This document shows, piece by piece, positions 1 through 6,498 of a stretch of DNA of 7,337 nucleotides; positions within the stretch are counted from its first letter, which is position 1, and every line of letters starts with the position of its first letter. The stretch spans positions 1-7,337 of the forward strand of contig JAFZXG010000130.1 in NCBI GenBank assembly GCA_017616925.1, written 5' to 3'. The position numbers and the translations under genes are program-made. The stretch is from Clostridia bacterium. GTDB lineage: Bacteria; Bacillota; Clostridia; Christensenellales; Borkfalkiaceae. Under the pieces are notes generated by a model, which saw only the letters and a list, made by a program, of their open reading frames with translations, did not search any database and was not told the DNA's origin.

Positions 1-1637
1 ACGACCGCCATACGTTCCTGAGATTCGGAAATAGCGAGTTCCGTACCGTCCAGACCTTCGTACTTTTTGGGAACGAGTCCTAAATCTATATCGAGTCCGT
101 CCGCAAGTTCCCCGATCGCGACCGAAACGCCGCCCGCACCGAAGTCGTTGCACCTTTTTATCATTTTACAGGCGTCCTCTCTCCTGAACAGCCGCTGAAG
201 TTTTCTCTCTTCGGGCGCGTTGCCTTTCTGGACTTCCGCACCGCTCTTTTCCACGGATTTTAAGTTGTGCGCTTTGGAAGACCCCGTCGCGCCGCCTATC
301 CCGTCTCTACCCGTTCTGCCGCCGAGAAGAATAACGACGTCGCCTTTTTGCGGGCGTTCCCTTCTCACGTTTTCTTGCGGGGCGCAAGCGATCACCGCGC
401 CTATCTCCATACGCTTGGCGACGTAGCCCGGGTGATACAGTTCGTCCACTATTCCCGTGGCAAGCCCTATCTGGTTGCCGTAAGAAGAATACCCCGCCGC
501 CGCGGTACGAACGAGTTTTACCTGCGGAAGTTTCCCTTCTATCGTTTCAGAAACGGGAACGGTGGGATCGCCCGCGCCCGTGACGCGCATAGCCGCGTAA
601 ACGTAACTTCTGCCCGATAACGGATCGCGGATCGCCCCGCCTATGCAGGTCGCCGCGCCGCCGAAGGGTTCTATTTCGGTCGGGTGGTTGTGCGTTTCGT
701 TTTTGAAAAGCAACAGCCACGGTTCTTTTCCCCCGTCGGCTTCTATCTCGATCTTTACCGTGCAGGCGTTGATCTCTTCGGACTCGTCGAGTTTATCGAG
801 AAGTCCTTTTTTCTTCAACACTTTCGCCGCAAGCGTCGCGATGCCCATAAGATTGACGGGCTTATCGGGTTTTAACTCGTTTTTGTCGGATAAGTACCGT
901 TCGTAAGTCTTCTGTATTTCGGGATCGTTAAAAACGATTCTATCTACGGTCGTCAAAAAAGTCGTGTGGCGGCAATGATCCGACCAGTAGGTGTCGATCA
1001 TCTTTATTTCCGTGACCGTGGGATCTCTGCCCTCTTTGATAAAATAATTGCGGCAGAACGCGGCGTCGTCTTCGTCCATTGCAAGCCCGTATTCCGACAC
1101 GAACGCCGAAAGTTTATCCCTGTCGTACCCGCGGAACCCCTTAATTACGGCGACCTTTTCGGTCTCGCCGCACTCGGTTTTAAGCGTTGCGGGAAGATCT
1201 AAAGACGCTTCCCGCGCTTCGACGGGATTTATAACGTATTTTTTTACGGCGGTCATCTGTTCTGCCTTTAAGATCCCCGAAATAAGATAGACCTTCGCCG
1301 TTCTCACGGTCGGTTTGTCGCCGTAAGATAAGATCTCGAGACATTGCGCCGCGGAATCCGCGCGCTGATCGAACTGCCCCGGAAGAAATTCGACCGCGAA
1401 GATCCCGTCGTATCCTTCGGGGATATCGTCGTAAGTTATATCGAGTTGGGGTTCGGAAAACACCGTCCTTTTTCCCTGCGCGAAAAGTTCTTCCGAAACG
1501 TTTTCGACGTCGTAACGGTTAAGCACGCGTATTTTTTTCAGTTCCTTAATGCCGAGTAAGGACCTTATCTCTTCGGTAAGTTCTCTCGCCTCGTTATCGA
1601 GTCCCTGTTTTTTCTCGACGTATATACGAAAGACCAT
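1..1637 (-). CDS. purL: Phosphoribosylformylglycinamidine synthase, long single-chain form (partial, N-terminal 545 residues)
   Basis: PurL converts FGAR, glutamine and ATP to FGAM in the cytoplasm, the fourth step of IMP synthesis. The frame starts at the ATG whose complement is 1635-1637 and stays open, without a stop, to the left edge, so the C-terminal part is missing. The N-terminus (MVFRIYVEKK, residues 1-10) and the first roughly 150 residues look like the PurS-like domain of the long form. The AIRS-like catalytic part follows: WSDHCRHTTF at residues 218-227, NETHNHPTEIEPFGG at 313-327, and AISESQERMAV at 535-545, the last visible residues. Long PurL proteins are about 1,200-1,300 residues, so some 700, including the C-terminal glutaminase domain, should lie outside. 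That this is the fused form, not the separate PurS/PurQ/PurL trio, is inferred from the PurS-like start. The start lies one base after the purD stop and its ribosome site is inside the end of purD, suggesting translational coupling. Confidence 0.96.
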   Translation of the reverse strand, partial: MVFRIYVEKKQGLDNEARELTEEIRSLLGIKELKKIRVLNRYDVENVSEELFAQGKRTVFSEPQLDITYDDIPEGYDGIFAVEFLPGQFDQRADSAAQCLEILSYGDKPTVRTAKVYLISGILKAEQMTAVKKYVINPVEAREASLDLPATLKTECGETEKVAVIKGFRGYDRDKLSAFVSEYGLAMDEDDAAFCRNYFIKEGRDPTVTEIKMIDTYWSDHCRHTTFLTTVDRIVFNDPEIQKTYERYLSDKNELKPDKPVNLMGIATLAAKVLKKKGLLDKLDESEEINACTVKIEIEADGGKEPWLLLFKNETHNHPTEIEPFGGAATCIGGAIRDPLSGRSYVYAAMRVTGAGDPTVPVSETIEGKLPQVKLVRTAAAGYSSYGNQIGLATGIVDELYHPGYVAKRMEIGAVIACAPQENVRRERPQKGDVVILLGGRTGRDGIGGATGSSKAHNLKSVEKSGAEVQKGNAPEERKLQRLFRREDACKMIKRCNDFGAGGVSVAIGELADGLDIDLGLVPKKYEGLDGTELAISESQERMAV

Positions 1638-1638
1638 T

Positions 1639-2898
1639 TTATCTCTCCTTTATCTGCATTGCTCTTTTGCCTATGTCTTTGCGGTAGTACGCGTCCTTAA
1701 ACGATACGGCGGCGACCTTTTTATATGCCGAATCTATCGCCTCTTTCAAAGTGGGCGCGGTGGCTGTAACGCCCAGCACCCTGCCGCCGTTTGTAAGAAG
1801 TTTGTCCCCGTCCTTTTTAACACCCGCGAAATAGACGCCGTCCTTTACGGGACAGTTTATCTCGTATCCCTTTCCGTACGATTCGGGATACCCACCCGAC
1901 GCCACTATAACGCAACACGCCGCGCCTTTACCGAAACGTATCTCGGTTTTATCGAGAGTCCCGTTCGTCGTAGAAAGCATCGCTTCTAATAGGTCTGTCT
2001 CCAAAAGGGGCAGAACGACCTGCGTTTCGGGATCGCCGAAACGGCAGTTGTATTCTATGACTTTCGGTCCCTTCGGCGTGAGCATAAGCCCGAAGTATAA
2101 GCAACCCTTGAAAGTCCTGTCTTCCTTTTCCATCGCCCTGACAGTCGGAATAAAGATGGTGTCCATACACTCTTTCGCGATCTCTTCCGTATAGTACGGG
2201 TTGGGTGCGACCGCGCCCATACCGCCGGTATTGAGTCCCTCGTCGCCGTCCTTCGCACGTTTATGGTCCATGGACGACACCATGGGTTTTATCGTCTTCC
2301 CGTCCGTAAACGCAAGCACCGAAACTTCGGGGCCTGTCAGAAACTCTTCTATAACGACGTTCTTGCCGCTGTCCCCGAATACGAGATCCTTCATCATCGA
2401 ATCGACCGCGGCGACCGCTTCTTTTTTCGTGTTCGCGATGATAACGCCTTTCCCAAGCGCAAGCCCGTCCGCCTTTACGACGATCGGAAAACTCTTCCCG
2501 TCGAGATAACTTACCGCTTCGTCGCGATCCGAAAATATACGATATTCCGCCGTGGGAATACCGTATTTTTTCATAAGTTCCTTTGAAAACGCCTTACTGC
2601 CTTCTATTATCGCCGCTTTTTTATTCGGACCGAAACAGGCTATACCCACTTCGTTAAGACGATCGACCAGCCCCAAAACAAGCGGATCGTCGGGCGCTAC
2701 CACGGCGTAATCGATTTTATTTTCCAAAGCGAATTTCACGATCCCGTCAAGGTCTTTCGCCCCGATACCGACCGTGATCGCCTCTTCCATCCCGTCGTTT
2801 CCGGGAAGTGCGTACAGTTTATCCACGCGCGGACTTTTTTTCAAAGATTTTATAAGGGCGTGTTCTCTTCCGCCGCCGCCTACGACCATTACGTTCAT
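1639..2898 (-). CDS. purD: Phosphoribosylamine-glycine ligase (GAR synthetase)
   Basis: This monofunctional, cytoplasmic ATP-grasp enzyme joins glycine to 5-phosphoribosylamine with ATP, giving GAR, the second step of the pathway. It is 419 residues long, normal for bacterial PurD. The N-terminal domain opens with VGGGGREHAL (residues 6-15) and LPGNDG (31-36). The ATP-grasp region follows: SKAFSKELM near 101-109, KADGLALGKGV at 142-152, EEFLTGPEVSV at 184-194, NTGGMGAV at 223-230, and the metal and ATP site IEYNCRFGDPETQ at 281-293, with E282 and N284 as likely Mg ligands. The C-terminal domain contains GRVLGVTATAPTL (372-384). The ATG is preceded by AAAGG (2906-2910) with a 7-base spacer, and lies 12 bases after the AICAR formyltransferase stop. 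It is a single-function gene, with no fusion to PurM or PurN as found in animals. Confidence 0.98.
   Translation of the reverse strand: MNVMVVGGGGREHALIKSLKKSPRVDKLYALPGNDGMEEAITVGIGAKDLDGIVKFALENKIDYAVVAPDDPLVLGLVDRLNEVGIACFGPNKKAAIIEGSKAFSKELMKKYGIPTAEYRIFSDRDEAVSYLDGKSFPIVVKADGLALGKGVIIANTKKEAVAAVDSMMKDLVFGDSGKNVVIEEFLTGPEVSVLAFTDGKTIKPMVSSMDHKRAKDGDEGLNTGGMGAVAPNPYYTEEIAKECMDTIFIPTVRAMEKEDRTFKGCLYFGLMLTPKGPKVIEYNCRFGDPETQVVLPLLETDLLEAMLSTTNGTLDKTEIRFGKGAACCVIVASGGYPESYGKGYEINCPVKDGVYFAGVKKDGDKLLTNGGRVLGVTATAPTLKEAIDSAYKKVAAVSFKDAYYRKDIGKRAMQIKER
1642..1650 (-). promoter_or_regulatory. Ribosome binding site of purL, inside the end of purD
   Basis: On the minus strand this reads AAGGAGAGA, with a 7-base spacer between the AGGAG core and the purL ATG. 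It lies wholly within the last three codons of purD, so ribosomes finishing purD are well placed to restart on purL. It fixes the purL start at 1637. Confidence 0.85.
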
Positions 2899-2910
2899 AT
2901 TTTTTCCTTT

Positions 2911-4098
2911 TTAGTGGTGGAATAATCTCATGCCCGTAAACGCCATTACCATATTATGACGGTTAGCCGCTTCTATCACGAGATCGTCGCGAAGAGAACC
3001 GCCCGGTTCGCAAACGTAACTCACGCCGCTTCTCGCCGCCTTTTCGATATTATCGGAAAACGGAAAGAAGGCGTCGCTTGCGAGCGTTACGCCCTTTATG
3101 GTAGAAAGATACGCGTCCTTTTCGGCGCGGGTGAACGGTTCGGGACGGACGGCGAAATATTTTTGCCATACGCCGTCGCCCAAAACGTCTCCGCTGTCGG
3201 TATCCGAAAGGTACAGGTCTATGATATTGTTCTTATCGGGGCGACCTATTCCGTCCGCGAATTTAAGCCCAAGAACCTTTTCGTGCTGTCTCAAATGCCA
3301 CAGATCCGCCTTCCCCGCGGCGAGACGGGTGCAATGTATTCTCGACTGCTGTCCCGCGCCCACGCCTATCGCCTGTCCGTCTACAGCGAAACACACCGAG
3401 TTCGACTGCGTGTATTTAAGAGTTATAAGCGCGATTATCATATCTTCGGCTGCGTCGTCGGGAAGATCCTTGTTTTCGGTGACAATATTACTTAAAAGTT
3501 CCCTGTTGATTTTAAAATTGTTTCTGCCCTGTTCGAAGGTTATGCCGAACACCTGTTTCCTTTCTCTCTCCTGCGGAACGTAGGCGGGATCGATTTTTAC
3601 TATGTTGTAATTGCCTTTTCTCTTGGTCTTTAAAAGTTCCAAAGCGTCGGGCGAATAGGACGGCGCGATCACGCCGTCGCTGACTTCTCTCGCGATTATC
3701 TTCGCGGTGGTAAGATCGCACTCGTCCGAAAGGGCGACCCAGTCCCCGAAAGACGACATCCTGTCCGTTCCGCGAGCGCGCGCGTAAGCGCACGCAAGGG
3801 GCGAGTCGTCGAGACCTTCTATATCGTCCACGAAACAGGCTTTTTTAAGTTTGTCCGAAAGTTTCCTGCCTACCGCGGCGGAAGTCGGCGAAACGTGCTT
3901 AAAAGAAGTCGCCGCGCACTTCCCCGTCGCTTCTTTTATTTCTTTGACGAGTTGCCACGAGTTAAAGGCGTCTAAAAAATTGATATAGCCGGGACGACCG
4001 CAAAGGATCTCCACGGGAAGATCCGCGCCGTTTTCCATAAAGATACGCGCGGGTTTCTGGTTGGGATTGCAACCGTATTTCAATTCGAATTCTTTCAT
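2911..4098 (-). CDS. purH: Stand-alone AICAR formyltransferase (PurH transformylase domain only, ATIC-like)
   Basis: This protein transfers a formyl group from 10-formyl-THF to AICAR, giving FAICAR, the ninth step to IMP. It has 395 residues, whereas bifunctional PurH has about 510-590. It starts directly at the transformylase half (KYGCNPNQ, residues 7-14), so the MGS-like IMP cyclohydrolase domain is absent. Family motifs are SFKHVSPTSAAVG at 65-77 (K67 and H68 match the catalytic Lys-His pair of animal ATIC), ARGTDRMSSFGDWVALSD at 108-125, KYTQSNSVC at 228-236, GAGQQSRIHCTRLA at 247-260, SDAFFPFSDNIEKA at 341-354, and RLFHH at the end. From memory these, together with the WHLRQHEKVL segment (267-276), match human ATIC more closely than E. 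coli PurH. The gene directly follows a PurO-type cyclohydrolase that supplies the missing activity. The ATG has AAGGAAGG upstream (4107-4114) with an 8-base spacer. Some databases would label it purH although only half is present. Confidence 0.94.
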   Translation of the reverse strand: MKEFELKYGCNPNQKPARIFMENGADLPVEILCGRPGYINFLDAFNSWQLVKEIKEATGKCAATSFKHVSPTSAAVGRKLSDKLKKACFVDDIEGLDDSPLACAYARARGTDRMSSFGDWVALSDECDLTTAKIIAREVSDGVIAPSYSPDALELLKTKRKGNYNIVKIDPAYVPQERERKQVFGITFEQGRNNFKINRELLSNIVTENKDLPDDAAEDMIIALITLKYTQSNSVCFAVDGQAIGVGAGQQSRIHCTRLAAGKADLWHLRQHEKVLGLKFADGIGRPDKNNIIDLYLSDTDSGDVLGDGVWQKYFAVRPEPFTRAEKDAYLSTIKGVTLASDAFFPFSDNIEKAARSGVSYVCEPGGSLRDDLVIEAANRHNMVMAFTGMRLFHH

Positions 4099-4113
4099 TT
4101 TCTTTTCCTTCCT

Positions 4114-4827
4114 TTATTTATTTTTGTTTATAAGCCTGTTCTCTTCCTTCCCCGTCGCGAGATCTATATAGCGGACGTAAAGAGATATCTTGTTGTCTTT
4201 ATCGAGAGAATCCCACAGATCCGAAGTAAATTCGTCTATCGAATCGGGAATAACCACGCGTTCGGGTTCGCCCAAAAAAGTTGGAATAGGATTGCCGTCC
4301 GTGACGTAAGTGTGGATAAAATGTCCTACGCCGTCCAAAGACTCGTAGTCGAAAGTGTAGCGGTTGCACGCCGTACCCTTTTCGTCCGCGGACTTTAAGA
4401 TACTCATTTTATACGAGAAGGGTTCGGAAAGATCAAGCATCGCACTGATACGCGGAGTAAAGTTGGGCGCATCCGGTTCGAACTTTCTCGTCTTAAGCGC
4501 GGACGAAAAACATTTGCCTTCTTTTAAGGCGTCGTAGATAGTGTCGGTCTGATCGCCGTTCGTCACTATAAGTTTATCGTTATAACGGCGTATCGCGGCG
4601 TAAATAATTAAACTCGGATCTATAACTTTACTCGCGTCGAAGGGTTCGGTGAACACTTCGCCGTTCTTTTCGGTAAACACACGGTTGCGACTGTTGTTGC
4701 TCCTGCCCATAATGAAGTAGGCTACCGCCGCCTTGCCGTTTTTACTTTTACCGACGACGATACCCCTGCCCACGTAAGGATTACCCGATACAGTCTCTCC
4801 TATCGTTTTAATTTCGTAAACGTTCAT
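4114..4827 (-). CDS. purO: Stand-alone IMP cyclohydrolase, PurO family
   Basis: It is predicted to close FAICAR to IMP, the last step of the pathway, in the cytoplasm. With the start chosen here it has 237 residues, slightly longer than the roughly 200 of archaeal PurO. It resembles PurO (IMP cyclohydrolase-like family) and not the MGS-like domain of PurH. The matching segments, recalled from the archaeal enzyme, are YVGRGIVVGKSKNGKAAVAY (18-37), GRSNNSRNR (41-49), IIYAAIRRYNDKLIVTNGDQ (74-93) running into TDTI (94-97), and NFTPRISAM (122-130). The start is the ATG at 4827. It overlaps the purN stop in an ATGA arrangement and has a strong AAAGGAG 8 bases upstream. A GTG at 4887 would extend the frame by 20 residues with no family similarity and would overlap purN by 64 bases, so I reject it. 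The adjacent transformylase-only gene supports the function. The activity itself is inferred from family and context. Confidence 0.9.
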   Translation of the reverse strand: MNVYEIKTIGETVSGNPYVGRGIVVGKSKNGKAAVAYFIMGRSNNSRNRVFTEKNGEVFTEPFDASKVIDPSLIIYAAIRRYNDKLIVTNGDQTDTIYDALKEGKCFSSALKTRKFEPDAPNFTPRISAMLDLSEPFSYKMSILKSADEKGTACNRYTFDYESLDGVGHFIHTYVTDGNPIPTFLGEPERVVIPDSIDEFTSDLWDSLDKDNKISLYVRYIDLATGKEENRLINKNK

Positions 4828-5432
4828 TTTATATTCTCCTTTATTTTTTTGCATACTATTTCGCAGGACGCAGGCAGTATTTTCCACTCCGCTTCTTCCA
4901 TAACGCGCCGTTGCAGAATTTCGGGCGTGTCCCCTTCTTTTACTTCCACCGCCTTTTGCATGACTATCTTTCCGCCGTCCGCGATCTCGTTTACAAAGTG
5001 CACGGTAGCACCCGTGACCTTTACGCCCCTATTTAGCGCGGCTTCGTGGACTTTAAGTCCGTAAAACCCTTCGCCGCAGAAAGACGGTATAAGCGACGGG
5101 TGTACGTTAAGTATCCTTTCGGGATAACGGTCTGTAAATTCTTTGGACAAAATCACCATAAATCCCGCGAGAACGATAAGGTCAATCGAACGGCTTTCGA
5201 GTTCTTCGGTTATTCTGCTTTCGAAGGTCGCGCGGTCGGTTTTTTTGACCACGACGGTTTCGATCCCCGCGTTCTTCGCCCGAACGAGCGCGTAAGCGTC
5301 CGCTTTATTCGAGATAACGAGCGCGAGCCTGCCACTACGTAGCACACCGCTTTTTTCGGCGTCTATAAGCGCCTGCAGATTAGTCCCGCCGCCCGAAACG
5401 AGAACGGCGATCTTCGCTTTTCTTCCTTCCAT
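4824..5432 (-). CDS. purN: Phosphoribosylglycinamide formyltransferase 1 (GAR transformylase)
   Basis: PurN formylates GAR to FGAR with 10-formyl-THF, the third step. At 202 residues it is of normal length. Visible motifs are VLVSGGGTNLQALIDA at 10-25 (phosphate-binding loop), LAGFMVILS at 88-96, and NVHPSLIPSFCGEGFYGLKV at 109-128, where N109 and H111 are the expected catalytic residues. Then come TGATVHFVNEIADGG at 140-154, with D152 as the probable catalytic aspartate, and QRRVMEEAEWKILP at 174-187. The HPSLIPSFCGEGFYGLKVHE wording is typical of clostridial PurN. The gene begins 15 bases after purM and overlaps purO by four bases. The ATG at 5432 is the only usable start before the first conserved strand. 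Its best Shine-Dalgarno is set unusually far away (see the separate site). The other formyl-THF-dependent enzyme of the pathway, AICARFT, is two genes downstream. Confidence 0.97.
   Translation of the reverse strand: MEGRKAKIAVLVSGGGTNLQALIDAEKSGVLRSGRLALVISNKADAYALVRAKNAGIETVVVKKTDRATFESRITEELESRSIDLIVLAGFMVILSKEFTDRYPERILNVHPSLIPSFCGEGFYGLKVHEAALNRGVKVTGATVHFVNEIADGGKIVMQKAVEVKEGDTPEILQRRVMEEAEWKILPASCEIVCKKIKENIK
4836..4842 (-). promoter_or_regulatory. Ribosome binding site that fixes the purO start
   Basis: It reads AAAGGAG on the minus strand, 8 bases before the ATG at 4827. It lies inside the 3' end of purN, and the purO ATG shares four bases with the purN TGA (ATGA, 4824-4827). This makes the ATG at 4827 far more likely than the upstream GTG at 4887, whose only purine-rich stretch (GGAG) abuts the codon without a spacer. 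Confidence 0.85.
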
Positions 5433-5442
5433 ACCCTTTTTA

Positions 5443-5450
5443 TTTCCTTA
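5443..5450 (-). promoter_or_regulatory. Probable, distantly spaced ribosome binding site of purN
   Basis: It reads TAAGGAAA on the minus strand, partly within the purM stop codon. The AAGGA core ends about 12 bases before the purN ATG, longer than the 6-8 bases seen for the other genes here. A second purine run, AAGGG (5434-5438), is only one base from the ATG and so too close. PurN may be translated less efficiently or rely on coupling to purM. This is inference from spacing alone. Confidence 0.5.
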
Positions 5451-6485
5451 ATACAGCGTGACCGCGTCGTCGCTTTTTTTCAGTTCGCCTAAAATATACG
5501 CGTTCACGCCGTTATCTTTAAGTACGTTTACCGCGGTCGCCGCGTCGCCTTTTCCGACAATCACACTCATGCCCACGCCCATATTGAAGGTGTTGAACAT
5601 ATCTCTTCTGTCTATTCCGCCGCGCTTTTCTATTAAATCGAATATCGGCAGGACCTTGACGTCCGTTTCCTTTATAGATACGCCGAGTCCCTTTTTGATC
5701 GAACGCGGCATATTTTCGTAAAACCCGCCGCCCGTTATGTGCGAAACGCCCTTTACCTTAATCCTGTCAAAGAGTGCAAGCATGGGTTTAACGTATATCT
5801 CGGTCGGCGTAATAAGCGTTTCGCCGAGAGTTTTGCCGCCGAGTTCGGTCGGTTTTTCGTTAAGGTCGCGGTTTTCCACGTCGAAAACCTTTCTGACGAG
5901 TGAAAACCCGTTCGAGTGTACGCCGCTCGAAGGTAGCGCGATCATAACGTCGCCTTCGGTCTGCGTATTTTTGTCGATAATCCCCGATTTATCGACCACG
6001 CCCACGGAAAATCCCGCGAGATCGTATTCGTTTTCGGGATAGAATCCGGGCATTTCCGCCGTTTCGCCGCCGACGAGTTCACAGCCCGCCCTTACGCAGC
6101 CTTCGGCAACGCCGCCGACTATCTCGGCTATTTTTTCGGGGACGTTCTTACCGCACGCGATATAATCGAGAAAAATAAGAGGTTTCGCCCCGCAGCATAT
6201 AACGTCGTTCACGCACATCGCCACGCAGTCGATACCCACCGTGTCGTGCTTATCTAAAAGGAAAGCGAGTTTGAGTTTAGTACCCACGCCGTCCGTTCCC
6301 GAAACAAGCACGGGGTTTTTTATACCCGTAAGGTCAAGCGGAAACAATCCGCCGAAACCGCCAAGATCTTCCTTTCTTCCGCCTGTCATGGTGCGGGCGA
6401 CGTGTTTTTTCATAAGTTCCACGGCCTTATAGCCCGCGGTTATGTCCACGCCCGCGTCTTTATAACTTTGGGAAAAACTTTTCAT
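5448..6485 (-). CDS. purM: Phosphoribosylformylglycinamidine cyclo-ligase (AIR synthetase)
   Basis: PurM uses ATP to close FGAM to AIR, the fifth step. It has 345 residues, full length for the family. It opens with SYKDAGVDITAG (7-18), then DLGGFGGLFPLD (40-51), SGTDGVGTKLKLAF (62-75) and HDTVGIDCVAMCVNDVICCG (80-99), the nucleotide and metal-binding part of the AIRS fold. GGETAEMPGFY (139-149) and DLAGFSVG (155-162) follow. In the C-terminal domain are LPSSGVHSNGFSLVRKV (184-200), SHITGGGFYENMPR (248-261) and FNTFNMGVGMSVIV (297-310). The ATG is preceded by AAAGGAGC, with a 6-base spacer after AGGAG (6492-6496), and lies 13 bases after the purF stop. PurM and PurL share the same ancestral fold, and both are encoded in this operon. 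No fusion or missing key motif is seen. Confidence 0.98.
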   Translation of the reverse strand: MKSFSQSYKDAGVDITAGYKAVELMKKHVARTMTGGRKEDLGGFGGLFPLDLTGIKNPVLVSGTDGVGTKLKLAFLLDKHDTVGIDCVAMCVNDVICCGAKPLIFLDYIACGKNVPEKIAEIVGGVAEGCVRAGCELVGGETAEMPGFYPENEYDLAGFSVGVVDKSGIIDKNTQTEGDVMIALPSSGVHSNGFSLVRKVFDVENRDLNEKPTELGGKTLGETLITPTEIYVKPMLALFDRIKVKGVSHITGGGFYENMPRSIKKGLGVSIKETDVKVLPIFDLIEKRGGIDRRDMFNTFNMGVGMSVIVGKGDAATAVNVLKDNGVNAYILGELKKSDDAVTLY

Positions 6486-6498
6486 TTTTCGCTCCTTT

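Noticed and set aside
1549..1989. A 146-codon plus-strand open frame across the purL-purD junction
   Set aside because: It is antisense to two well-supported genes, with no good ribosome site or recognisable product.
2956..3495. A 179-codon plus-strand open frame opposite the AICAR formyltransferase (and a second of 161 codons overlapping it)
   Set aside because: The minus strand here carries clear AICARFT motifs. The plus-strand frames have no family resemblance and overlap each other in different frames.
4099..4113. Possible promoter or terminator in the 15-base gap between the cyclohydrolase and formyltransferase genes
   Set aside because: The gap is filled by the ribosome binding site and is too short for a hairpin or a promoter pair.
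4828..4887. A 20-residue N-terminal extension of the IMP cyclohydrolase from a GTG
   Set aside because: The extension overlaps purN by 64 bases and has no PurO similarity, and the ATG at 4827 has a strong, well-spaced ribosome site and an ATGA coupling arrangement.
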